From contig JACPDX010000055.1 in the NCBI GenBank assembly GCA_016183805.1, positions 1-60,319 of the forward strand: 60,319 nucleotides of DNA. Direction: 5' to 3'. Origin of the DNA: Bacteroidota bacterium. Its GTDB lineage: Bacteria; Bacteroidota; Bacteroidia; Flavobacteriales_E; Vicingaceae. The notes under the pieces were generated by a model. That model was not told the DNA's origin, did no database searches, and saw nothing but the letters and a program-made list of their open reading frames with translations. This document shows positions 1 to 7,279 of the stretch, in pieces. Within the stretch, counting starts at the first letter, position 1. The number at the start of each line of letters is the position of its first letter. The position numbers and the translations under genes are program-made.

Positions 1-1059
1 CTTTAATTCAAAAATTTTATCATCAAACCAATTGTTTTCTATTGCTTTTATAACAAATCCTACAAAATTATTTTTTGTGGTTTTATCTTCTTTTTGTAAA
101 AATGCAATACAATTTTTTATATATTCTTCTCCAAAACGATTTAACAATTGAGTCGCTTTTTGGTCTGTCATTTCTTCGTCAGAAGGTTTTTTAAGTTTTT
201 TTAAAGCAATGATGGTTTCACTAAAATTATTTTCTGAAACTTCATGATTCTTTTCATAAGAAGGTTCGGTTTTACTGTTTTTTAAATACCTCTCCTCTAC
301 CCTATTATTTTTATAAATGGTAAATCTTATGGCATAAACTCTTCTTCTTTTTTTTATCTCTTCAAAATCAAAACAGATGTCTGTTTTACTTTTTAACTCT
401 TTTTGTGCAAGTAGGATTACATTTCGTTTAAAATCTGAATAAGCATTGTATCTCGTTTCTATTTCGAGCAAAATTTTTATTTCTTCTACATATAAAATTC
501 TCTTTCCAATCGACTCGTATTGTTTTAGTAATTCATAAAATCGTAAGGCATGGTTGGATTGAAGTATTAAGTGGTATTTTAATTGGTATGAAGTATATGC
601 CCAACCAGCTTTTTCGGTCTTTAAAGCATCTATTCGTTCACTTTTTTCTTTTAATTCTAATTGTTTTTTTTCTGTTTCAATTTGTTTTGGTGATTTTAAA
701 AGATAGGTTAATAAATTATTATTTAATTCCACAAAAATTGCTCCTTCATCCGCATCATATTTTACCATATTGGTAATGGTTAAAAATTCAAAACTACCAT
801 CTTCCTGCCGTAAGTGAATGTTCTTAGAAGTTAGCCCGTTTGCTATATCTTCTAATTCCATATAAACCTTATTATTTTTTTTAATTTTAACAATGTCAAC
901 TACATCAACTCTGTATTGTTTTTGAAAAGTAACATCTTCAAAGGGATTAATTTGAGCAAAAACCAACTCTAAAACCCTGGACTCACTCCTTGTTAAATTT
1001 AGTTTTGAAGCTATTAATAAATTTCCTTTTCGAACTATTTCCGGTTTAGTATCTTGCAT
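1..1059 (-). CDS. Rep_3-type plasmid replication initiator (3' end beyond window)
   Basis: The frame is open from an ATG at 1059 to the left edge (353 codons), so the C-terminus lies outside the window. The N-terminus reads MQDTKPEIVRKGNLLIASKL, followed by 'LTRSESRVLELVFAQI', the layout of RepB/Rep_3 initiators with two winged-helix domains (about residues 10-130 and 165-280). These proteins bind iterons and open the origin. The iteron array directly upstream (1251-1760) and the parA operon beyond it support the assignment. A -7 box TATATTTG at 1094-1087 sits 28 bp before the start. Family known from the pattern; iteron binding is inferred. Confidence 0.85.
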   Translation of the reverse strand, partial: MQDTKPEIVRKGNLLIASKLNLTRSESRVLELVFAQINPFEDVTFQKQYRVDVVDIVKIKKNNKVYMELEDIANGLTSKNIHLRQEDGSFEFLTITNMVKYDADEGAIFVELNNNLLTYLLKSPKQIETEKKQLELKEKSERIDALKTEKAGWAYTSYQLKYHLILQSNHALRFYELLKQYESIGKRILYVEEIKILLEIETRYNAYSDFKRNVILLAQKELKSKTDICFDFEEIKKRRRVYAIRFTIYKNNRVEERYLKNSKTEPSYEKNHEVSENNFSETIIALKKLKKPSDEEMTDQKATQLLNRFGEEYIKNCIAFLQKEDKTTKNNFVGFVIKAIENNWFDDKIFELK

Positions 1060-1086
1060 TATAAAATTATTATGTTTTTAATCACT

Positions 1087-1094
1087 CAAATATA
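1087..1094 (-). promoter_or_regulatory. -7 box of the rep promoter
   Basis: Minus-strand TATATTTG matches the Bacteroidota consensus TAnnTTTG and lies 28 bp upstream of the rep ATG. The expected -33 region falls inside the inverted repeat at 1110-1138. Confidence 0.6.
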
Positions 1095-1109
1095 TAAACT
1101 TATTTTATC

Positions 1110-1173
1110 ATGGAAAAATATACTTGCCTTTTTTCCATATTTAAAATTGAACTGATTCAATTCAATTTTAAAT
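1110..1173. promoter_or_regulatory. Two inverted repeats upstream of rep (candidate Rep operators)
   Basis: Two perfect inverted repeats lie side by side. One has arms ATGGAAAAA (1110-1118) and TTTTTCCAT (1130-1138). The other has arms ATTTAAAATTGAA (1139-1151) and TTCAATTTTAAAT (1161-1173) with a 9-nt loop. They overlap the -33 region of the rep promoter, where initiators of this family often autorepress. The function is inferred from position only. Confidence 0.5.
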
Positions 1174-1250
1174 CATAAATTATTGCTAAAAGCCTTATTA
1201 TTATTGATGATTAGAAGTAAAACAGGTTTCTCAATAAAGCTTAACGTAAA

Positions 1251-1760
1251 TACTCATATTAACGTAGGGAATACTCATATTAATGTAGGAAATACTCTTA
1301 TTAATATTTATAATACTCATATTAATGTAGGAAATACTCTTAGTTGGGACAGGTTTTCATTTGGTCTCTATAAACAATTAATTGTTTAAAAGTTGTGATT
1401 TTTTTATAAAAATCGGGGTAAAAGGACTCCATCGATAGTAATAATACGGTTTATTCTTATTAATGTAGGAAATACTCTTAGTTGTGTAGAAAATACTCTT
1501 AGTATATTGTATTTACTCATATTTATATTGGAAACACTCTTATTAATGTAGGAAATACTCTTAGTTAGGTTGGAAATGCTCATCCACTCTTGTATTTACT
1601 CCATGTTATGTTGGAAATACACCATATATCTATTGGAAATACTCTTATTGTAATTATTGTTTTTCCTCCACTCTAATAGAGTAAACACTCTTAATTAAGT
1701 AGGAAATACTCCGTTGAAACCTTGTTTTTACTCTTATTTAAGTTCCAAACTCCTTATTAT
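1251..1760 (+). repeat. Iteron array, candidate replication origin (oriV)
   Basis: About 19 degenerate copies of a roughly 20-bp unit, TACTC(A/T)TATTAATGTAGGAA. In the first cluster the TACTC cores start at 1251, 1272, 1293, 1314 and 1335, exactly 21 bp apart. The second cluster starts at 1452 and continues at 1473, 1494, 1514, 1535, 1556, 1577, 1597, 1618 and 1640, then less regularly to about 1760. The 95 bp between clusters are AT-rich. Two-turn phasing next to a Rep_3 gene is the classical layout of an iteron-controlled plasmid origin. No DnaA box was recognised. The short frame inside (1183-1389) is a translation of repeats, not a gene. Confidence 0.8.
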
Positions 1761-1989
1761 AACTGATGTTCAGCTTCTCTAAACATATAATGTGTTTACT
1801 TTTAAAAATGAAATGTTATATAAAATAACAAACAATGATGTTCTTTTAAATTTCTCCCTCCCTCTTTTAGTTTTTAAAACAAAAACAATTTTTTTGAATT
1901 TTCACATCACAAAAAAACAGAAAAAAAAACAAAAAGAAGAGCGATGGCAAATTTGTTTCAAAAAAGTTCCGCGAAAAAAGTAGAACTAT

Positions 1990-2011
1990 GAGTATTTCCT
2001 ACATTAATAAG
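1990..2011 (-). repeat. Isolated inverted iteron copy
   Basis: GAGTATTTCCTACATTAATA at 1990-2009 (continuing AG) is the reverse complement of the best iteron match. It sits alone about 230 bp beyond the array and 48 bp after the end of the ParB-like gene. A lone opposite-orientation copy could be a handcuffing or boundary site, or a leftover of an inverted array; this is inference. Confidence 0.7.
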
Positions 2012-2058
2012 AAAATTATCCTCTCCCCTACCCTAATTTATGCAGAATGGTAGATGCA

Positions 2059-2466
2059 TTATTTCAATTTACCATGCACAATTTCATAGAGACTGATAAT
2101 ATCATCTTTCTTTAACTGCTCAAGTATCGCCTCATTTACGTAGGTAATCAAATCTTTCCCTGTTTTATTACAGGCCAATTTCACCATTTTATGAATGGTT
2201 GGGTAAGTTTGATAGGTTTTCCGGTTCGACATATCTCTCAATTCCTCTTCGGTTAAGAATTCAGTTAATAATCCTTCAAATTGTTTGTTGCTCATTTTTT
2301 CCGGTGCAGGCGTGATATTAACCTCTATAGCTGGAGTATTTTCTTTTTCAATATCAATAGCAGAATTTTTTTCATTAGATGAAGTCTTCCCGGCTAATTT
2401 TTTTTTATCTTCTTCTAACTTTTTTTGTGCTTCAGCACTTTTGTTTAATGCGTCTTTAAAACTCAT
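2059..2466 (-). CDS. Small ParA partner protein (ParB-like/DUF3408-like)
   Basis: 135 aa. The first 65 residues are charged and predicted disordered/helical (rich in K, E, S). The C-terminal half (about 75-130, with 'RKTYQTYPTIHKMVKLACNK') resembles a ribbon-helix-helix DNA-binding domain of the small partner proteins that follow ParA in Bacteroidota plasmids and conjugative elements. The gene begins 6 bp after the parA stop codon, so the two are one transcript. Likely role: centromere-binding adaptor for ParA. The family assignment is by context and fold impression rather than a diagnostic motif. Confidence 0.6.
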   Translation of the reverse strand: MSFKDALNKSAEAQKKLEEDKKKLAGKTSSNEKNSAIDIEKENTPAIEVNITPAPEKMSNKQFEGLLTEFLTEEELRDMSNRKTYQTYPTIHKMVKLACNKTGKDLITYVNEAILEQLKKDDIISLYEIVHGKLK

Positions 2467-2472
2467 AACTAC

Positions 2473-3225
2473 TTATTTAAATTTTTTAATAATCTCGTCA
2501 GCTAACTTTTGATAATCAACAGCAGCGTGAGCTGTTTTATCTAAATCATAAATCGACATCCGCTTAACAACTGCGGTCTTGATTTTTTGTGTCTGACGTA
2601 TAACGGTTTTAAATAATTTATCTTTAAAAGCATCCGACGATTTATAAAAATCTAAAGCTTCTCTATGCATGGTCATACCTTTATGAAAATTGGTAATCAG
2701 TATTCCACCCAGCTTTAGATTTTTGTTGTAAACATCCTGAACATCATCTATCAGCTCAATAATTTTTGTTATTCCTTTAACCGAAAATTCATCGCAGGTT
2801 AATGGTGTAATCACATAGTCGCTTGCAACTAACGCATTTCCGACCAAAAAACTAATAGCTGGTTGAGTGTCGTAAATGATATAATCATAGTTAGATTCTA
2901 GCTTATCTACCACTTTTTTGAGCCTAATCTCTTTTCCTGTAACATTAAAACTCTCAAACGACTCTAAGCGTGTATTTGAAGGAATAATGTCTAAAAACGC
3001 ATTAATATGCAAAATTGGAGGTGGTGTATCTTTTTCGGTTAGAGCGTTAAAAATGGAAATTTCATCAGATTTTACATCTGCCCAAGTTGAACAATCTCCT
3101 TGAGGATCCAAGTCAAATAACAATACTTTTTTCTTCTTTCGTGCCAAAGCAGATGCCAATTCAAATGTTGTAGTTGTTTTTGATACTCCCCCTTTCGTAC
3201 AAGCAATTGCAATTTTTATAGCCAT
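2473..3225 (-). CDS. parA: ParA partition ATPase
   Basis: 250 aa. It has a deviant Walker A motif KGGVSKTT (residues 11-18, signature Lys11 and Lys16), Walker A' 'LLFDLDPQGD' (35-44) and Walker B 'YDYIIYDTQP' (113-122). These define the MinD/ParA family that moves plasmid copies over the nucleoid. There is no N-terminal HTH, so it is a short ParA (type Ib-like) and autoregulation would rely on the partner protein. The promoter at 3289-3260 is well formed, and repeats that may be the centromere lie just upstream. Confidence 0.92.
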   Translation of the reverse strand: MAIKIAIACTKGGVSKTTTTFELASALARKKKKVLLFDLDPQGDCSTWADVKSDEISIFNALTEKDTPPPILHINAFLDIIPSNTRLESFESFNVTGKEIRLKKVVDKLESNYDYIIYDTQPAISFLVGNALVASDYVITPLTCDEFSVKGITKIIELIDDVQDVYNKNLKLGGILITNFHKGMTMHREALDFYKSSDAFKDKLFKTVIRQTQKIKTAVVKRMSIYDLDKTAHAAVDYQKLADEIIKKFK

Positions 3226-3259
3226 AATTTAGTTAACGGTTTAATTATTAAATCGGATT

Positions 3260-3289
3260 CAAATATAGGTATATTTAATAATATTACAA
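3260..3289 (-). promoter_or_regulatory. parA promoter
   Basis: Minus-strand -7 box TATATTTG (3267-3260) with a TTG at 3289-3287, 19 nt between them, matches the Bacteroidota -33/-7 layout. The start codon is 35 bp downstream. Confidence 0.6.
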
Positions 3290-3310
3290 TAGTTATATGA
3301 AAGTATTATA

Positions 3311-3722
3311 AAATAGACCTATAGACCTAAAGAAATATATATAGTATTTATCATTGTCATTGAGCCGAAATAATTTATATAATGCCTTTATTTACAATGC
3401 TCTCTTAATACTATATAACTATAGACCTATAATATAATTAAAATATAGTACTATATATTGAAGGTTTGAGGCTGGAAAATATCAACATAATTTTTTTAAC
3501 TAAATCAATATAGAAATATAATACTATAGACCTATAATAAAATAAAAATATTGTACTATATATTGATAATTTTTGGCTGGAAAATGCCAAAATAGTTAAT
3601 TAACTAAATTAATATAGAAATATAATACTATAGACCTATATTAATATAAATTCGAAATACGGTTGTAAATGTGAAAGGGCTTAGTCTTTAAAAATATCAA
3701 ACTATATATCTATAGGTCTATA
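3311..3722. repeat. ATAGACCTAT repeats upstream of parA (candidate centromere)
   Basis: The gene-free stretch 3226-3835 holds the motif (C)TATAGACCTATA several times: a doubled copy at 3313-3329, single copies around 3420, 3526 and 3630, and an inverted copy at 3709-3722. The three single copies are 104-106 bp apart because about 70 bp before the second and third (containing 'GGCTGGAAAAT' and 'AATATAGAAATATAATACTA') are themselves repeated. Regularly spaced sites next to parA fit a partition centromere. Which protein binds is inferred. Nothing else was recognised here. Confidence 0.6.
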
Positions 3723-3835
3723 TAAATATTTTAACTACTAAAGTAAGTATATTTGACTGATAGGGTAGGTGGGGGTCAAATTTTCTATATCAGGTGAATT
3801 TATCTCCTGATAAGAATCTCATAATTTAAAACTAG

Positions 3836-4516
3836 TTACGCACTTGGCTGTGGTAATTTATAATCAGGGTTTTTCTTAAAAAAAGAAATCAATGCTATTC
3901 CATCATTATATAAAAAGGCTTTTATATTTTGTAATTCTTTAAAGGCTGTACGATGACATGTTCTGAATTTTGTTTTATAACAAAAAGGGCAGAATGCAGG
4001 TCTGGAAGGATTATAATCTTTGATTATTAAATCAAACATTTTTAGTAGTTCCAAAGGATTTTTCGCCTTTAGTTTACTTTGATAAAATTCAATCCTTCCA
4101 AAAATTCCATGAGAGTATTCTCCATATAAGTAGTAGCCTTCTCTTTTTCTAAAAGTCTGATTAGCTAGATATGGTATAGCGAATCGTTTAATATAATCAA
4201 TAATGCTTAATCCATCTTTACACAATATTATTTCATTTGGCGTTACGTCAACACAACATGATTTGTCGGATTCATAAACGTGCCAATCTGCAATTTTTAA
4301 GAAAGAATCATCAGTTTCATATAATTTCGGGAATCTATATGGGTAATCTTTACTTCCTTTAATTTCTACTGTGTATGTATCGTAATGCTTTCCAGAAGCA
4401 TCAACAATATCTAATTGACCATGAAGGAATTGTTCTCCTTCATGGTCAATTATTTTTAATTTATTAAATATATATGGAACCGCCTTTATATCGTTTTCAA
4501 AACATTCGTTCTTCAT
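3836..4516 (-). CDS. CBASS-associated E2-like (UBC-fold) protein
   Basis: 226 aa. The core 'KDYPYRFPKLYET...' (56-68) then 'DWHVYESDKSCCVDV' (77-91) matches the prokaryotic E2 pattern in which the catalytic cysteine follows an 'HVYxD' turn; Cys87 or Cys88 would be that residue. Near the C-terminus CPFC (176-179) and CH (187-188) form a SEC-C-like metal-binding motif. E2-only enzymes of type II-short CBASS conjugate the CD-NTase C-terminus to targets and prime it. Its ATG overlaps the CD-NTase stop by one base (TAATG), implying coupled translation. No E1 or JAB peptidase is present, which fits type II-short. Activity is inferred. Confidence 0.75.
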   Translation of the reverse strand: MKNECFENDIKAVPYIFNKLKIIDHEGEQFLHGQLDIVDASGKHYDTYTVEIKGSKDYPYRFPKLYETDDSFLKIADWHVYESDKSCCVDVTPNEIILCKDGLSIIDYIKRFAIPYLANQTFRKREGYYLYGEYSHGIFGRIEFYQSKLKAKNPLELLKMFDLIIKDYNPSRPAFCPFCYKTKFRTCHRTAFKELQNIKAFLYNDGIALISFFKKNPDYKLPQPSA

Positions 4517-5514
4517 TATTCTGCATAAGGCTTTGTTGTTGGAGGAATAATAGTTGCTAAACCAGCAGATGTGCTAGAGATATCATCTTCATCATCACCC
4601 AACGGAAATCTTTCACTTAAATGTTTACGCCATAATTCAGTCGATTTACGAAAGTTTTTTTCTTGTAAGGCTTTTTTCGAATCATTGATAAAATCATCCA
4701 AGCACTTCATGAAATAATCCTTTTGAGTATAGTTTTTTAATAGATTTTCTCCTTTTGGAGTGGTAGGTCTTTTACAAACAAATTCAGCCAGTAATTTTGA
4801 TTGAATATTAATTAATGTTTCCTTTAGAGCAATATCATCTCGTCCGTCACGGTAAACGACATTTTCCGTAATTAAAATAGTCATTATTAAACCACTTGGC
4901 ATAGCCTTACTTTCGTTTAAGTATTCTCTGTTATCTTTCCATCCTTTCCCACTACGTACTAATCTTCTTAATTGAGGGTTAACATCTGCTTTTTCATTAA
5001 ACCATTCTGTAAAAGCTTTTGGGTCACTATCGATATAATTATCTCTTTTATGTGCTAATTCAGGTATAGCCCCTTTTTTATAATAAATAGGGTGGTCGAT
5101 ATTATGTCCATCTGCAAAAATAGTTCTAACACAAGTATTTTTATCAATAGGGTCAATATTCGTATGCCCTTTTACTGCTTCATAGATCCAGTTATGGTAA
5201 GTTGCAGGAGTTGGTCTATCTTCAATACTTTTATCCCCTTCGAAGTAAATGCCATCATCTACATCGTAATATAACTTTGATTTTTCTTCGTTATCTTCAA
5301 TAACTTTTCTTGGAATAGGATTAATGATTGTATCCATAGACATAGAGCCCTGACCATTAAATTTTGGTTGAGCCTCATTTGGTTTATTATCTTTAAACCA
5401 TTTTCTGATTTTATTTCTAAGTTCTTTACGAGAAACCTTTAATTTTTTTCTTCTTGCATCAGTTAATCTGATTGTATCATTAAAAGTTCCAAAATGTTCA
5501 TTACAATTTGCCAT
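4516..5514 (-). CDS. CD-NTase (cGAS/DncV-like cyclic nucleotide synthase) of CBASS
   Basis: 332 aa. The polymerase-beta-like signature is complete: 'GQGSMSMDTIINP' (54-66, Gly-Ser), 'DVDDGIYF' (84-91, metal-binding Asp84 and Asp86) and 'GHNIDHPIYY' (136-145, third Asp140). On phage sensing, such enzymes make cyclic oligonucleotides that activate an effector, here the membrane protein encoded just upstream (1-bp gap). The C-terminal 25 residues are flexible (acidic 'GDDEDDISST', then 'IIPPTTKPYAE'), as expected for a tail used by an E2. The final residue is Glu rather than Gly, which is odd for a conjugated tail. The product nucleotide cannot be told from sequence. Confidence 0.9.
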   Translation of the reverse strand: MANCNEHFGTFNDTIRLTDARRKKLKVSRKELRNKIRKWFKDNKPNEAQPKFNGQGSMSMDTIINPIPRKVIEDNEEKSKLYYDVDDGIYFEGDKSIEDRPTPATYHNWIYEAVKGHTNIDPIDKNTCVRTIFADGHNIDHPIYYKKGAIPELAHKRDNYIDSDPKAFTEWFNEKADVNPQLRRLVRSGKGWKDNREYLNESKAMPSGLIMTILITENVVYRDGRDDIALKETLINIQSKLLAEFVCKRPTTPKGENLLKNYTQKDYFMKCLDDFINDSKKALQEKNFRKSTELWRKHLSERFPLGDDEDDISSTSAGLATIIPPTTKPYAE

Positions 5515-5515
5515 A

Positions 5516-6139
5516 TTATTTTTCGTGTGTTAAATTTTTGTTTTTATAAGTTAAATTTATTTTCCCCTTAGTTCCAAAAGGCAACCTTTCAGTATAATAC
5601 TTTCCGGTTAGATATTTTTCACCATCCTTTTCTATTAGTTTTAATACTTCAGTACCATAATGAGGTGAAAAACCTAACTCAGAGTTTCCTTCATTTAAGT
5701 AATTATAGATTAAAGAAAATGTACCATCAGGTTCTTTTACTATACTAGCTTCTTGGCTAACAGATGCAGACGACATTTCACCATCTGTTTTACGCGTAAA
5801 AGAATTTACAACTACAGTTGAGCCATTTTGTTTTATAATTTTTATATGCTCTAGTGAGCCTGTAATAACCTCACACTTTTCATTTCGATATTCGAATCTC
5901 AAAGTCCCTTCATATCTTCCTGTAAAATCAGGAACAGTGTACATCCATGAACAAGGTTTAGTATTCCACAAATGACTATTTATTAGCCCGAATAAAAAAC
6001 CTAAAACAGCAAATACAGAAAAAGAAATTCCCCAATGGGTACTCACATATTTATTTACTGCAAATAAAGCGGCAGCAAAGATTACCACTATCACAATTAA
6101 GGCTTGGGCTTTTACATATCTAAAATTGAATTTTTCCAT
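5516..6139 (-). CDS. cap15: Cap15-like CBASS effector (2TM + beta-barrel)
   Basis: 207 aa. Two membrane helices (about 10-30 and 38-57) are followed by a beta-strand-rich cytoplasmic domain beginning 'PDFTGRYEGTLRFEY' (70-84). This is the arrangement of the SMODS-associated 2TM-beta (Cap15) effectors, which bind a cyclic dinucleotide in the barrel, oligomerise and disrupt the inner membrane. Length and layout match the family, and the neighbour is a CD-NTase. No signal peptide beyond TM1. Assignment rests on architecture and context; the ligand is unknown. Confidence 0.8.
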   Translation of the reverse strand: MEKFNFRYVKAQALIVIVVIFAAALFAVNKYVSTHWGISFSVFAVLGFLFGLINSHLWNTKPCSWMYTVPDFTGRYEGTLRFEYRNEKCEVITGSLEHIKIIKQNGSTVVVNSFTRKTDGEMSSASVSQEASIVKEPDGTFSLIYNYLNEGNSELGFSPHYGTEVLKLIEKDGEKYLTGKYYTERLPFGTKGKINLTYKNKNLTHEK

Positions 6140-6144
6140 TTGTT

Positions 6145-6582
6145 TTATTTTGATGAACCGATTCCAGTAATTAATAGAATAAGGCCTAGAAAAGATGTAA
6201 ACACAAATGCCTTTTCAACCTGTTTACTTTTAGGTCTAGCATACCTAATATCATTACAAAAACTCTCGCAATTGTAATTGATTAAATGATAAGGTTGACC
6301 TAATTTCAATAGAGCTTTTTGAACTACTAACTTCCTAGTGAAGTCATTTCCATGAAACTTCTCTATTCGAGTAACTTCAGATACAGAATGAAAGAAATCT
6401 TGAACTCTTGTTAATTTCACACCATTACCGATTACATTCTCACACATATAATGATTACCAAAATCATCATGTCCAAGATATAATGCATGGTGCTGCACTA
6501 ATTTTAAAGGAGTTTTTGGAACAACCACAGTATCTCCTGATTGCAATTTTAACTGGGTTACTAATTGTATGTCTCTTGTCAT
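6145..6582 (-). CDS. LRAT-like (NlpC/P60 superfamily) cysteine hydrolase with C-terminal membrane anchor
   Basis: 145 aa. 'GDTVVVP' (16-22), 'HHALYLG' (31-37) and 'NYNCESFCND' (102-111) match the H-box and NCExF box of LRAT/PLAAT-type thiol acyltransferase/phospholipase domains, with Cys105 as nucleophile and His31/32 and His44 as candidate partners. A hydrophobic helix (about 126-141) ends the protein, as in eukaryotic PLAAT tail anchors. It sits 5 bp before cap15 in the same transcript, so it is probably part of the CBASS locus. It is not one of the standard Cap proteins known to me. It may act on membrane lipids or thioester/acyl bonds; the substrate is unknown. Confidence 0.7.
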   Translation of the reverse strand: MTRDIQLVTQLKLQSGDTVVVPKTPLKLVQHHALYLGHDDFGNHYMCENVIGNGVKLTRVQDFFHSVSEVTRIEKFHGNDFTRKLVVQKALLKLGQPYHLINYNCESFCNDIRYARPKSKQVEKAFVFTSFLGLILLITGIGSSK

Positions 6583-6594
6583 ATAACGTCGCTC

Positions 6595-6816
6595 CTATCC
6601 TTTAATTGATTTTGGGTCGTTACCGTATGAGTTTTTCTCTCTTATCTTGCCATCTGTCCCATGTATGATAAGTTCGGATTGTTGATTCTGAGCAATAGAT
6701 TTTCCTATTTCAATTGCTTCTTTTTGTGTGCTGGTAATTTTTACTGCTTTTTCACTCCCTGCTGTTTTTACCGCCCAGCCGTTTTCACGTTTTGTAACAT
6801 GTACATTTTTTGCCAT
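6595..6816 (-). CDS. DUF2188 small protein, first gene of the CBASS operon
   Basis: 73 aa. 'KNVHVTKRENGWAVKTAG' at the N-terminus, a central 'TSTQKEAIEIGK', and 'IHGTDGKIREKNSYG' near the C-terminus are the hallmark order of DUF2188 (a small alpha/beta fold, often beside restriction or other defence genes). The function of the family is not known. It is separated by 12 bp from the LRAT-like gene and is likely first in the leftward transcript. A small hairpin TATGC-GAA-GCATA (6856-6868) lies in its leader region. It may be a regulator or immunity-type partner, but nothing in the sequence decides this. Confidence 0.75.
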   Translation of the reverse strand: MAKNVHVTKRENGWAVKTAGSEKAVKITSTQKEAIEIGKSIAQNQQSELIIHGTDGKIREKNSYGNDPKSIKG

Positions 6817-6913
6817 GATTTTTAATTTAATTTTTGCTTCTAAAATTTGTCAGTCTATGCGAAGCATATAGCCGGTTAATCTATCGGCATTTTTAAGATT
6901 GATTAAAAGAAAT

Positions 6914-7047
6914 TTTGTGGATGAAAAAAAATTCCTACTTTCGCAAGCTCAAAAAAGCACCTGTTGCGGATTAACACAATACAGGTATTTTTATACATAA
7001 TTAAAAAGGGTTGTCAAGATTTCCGAGGTCGTACAACCCTTTTTTTT
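6914..7047 (+). ncRNA. Candidate small RNA between the CBASS and hip operons
   Basis: The plus strand has a promoter-like TTTG (6914-6917), 18 nt, then TACTTTCG (6936-6943), close to strong Bacteroidota promoters. Downstream is no reading frame but two hairpins: ACCTGT/ACAGGT (6959-6964/6981-6986, followed by TATTTTT) and the strong 12-bp stem ending at 7044. A transcript from about 6950 to 6990 or 7047 would be a 40-100 nt structured RNA. The rest of 6817-7261 contains only leader/operator sequence. No known RNA family was recognised. Confidence 0.4.
7003..7047. terminator. Strong bidirectional-type terminator hairpin
   Basis: AAAAAGGGTTGT (7003-7014) pairs with ACAACCCTTTTT (7033-7044), followed by further T. 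The A-run/T-run flanks allow termination in both directions. Confidence 0.75.
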
Positions 7048-7230
7048 AAGCCTTTAAATTTAGCAATTGGTGTGCCAATTGCTTTTTTATGTCAGTTTAA
7101 TAGTTTAATCTGTTATTAAGTATTATTAATCTGACATAAATCGCCTTTTATCTGACAAAATAACATGAGTATGCTCGTATATTCTAAATTACGTAAAAAT
7201 ATTCCCTTCTATGTGTCAAAACTTCTTAAA

Positions 7231-7275
7231 TATACGACAATAACTATTATATTTAATTATAATGTCGTATATTTG
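7231..7275 (+). promoter_or_regulatory. hipBA promoter/operator
   Basis: Inverted repeat TATACGACA (7231-7239) and TGTCGTATA (7263-7271), 23-bp spacer. The right arm overlaps a -7 box TATATTTG (7268-7275) that ends 4 bp before the ATG at 7280. This fits autorepression by HipB and an almost leaderless message. Confidence 0.6.
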
Positions 7276-7279
7276 TTAC

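Noticed and set aside
1183-1389. 68-codon frame inside the iteron array
   Set aside because: It is the translation of direct repeats (NTHINVGNT) with no ribosome site or homologue pattern.
1251-1760. Possible CRISPR array
   Set aside because: Units are contiguous at 20-22 bp with no unique spacers and no cas genes; iterons explain the pattern.
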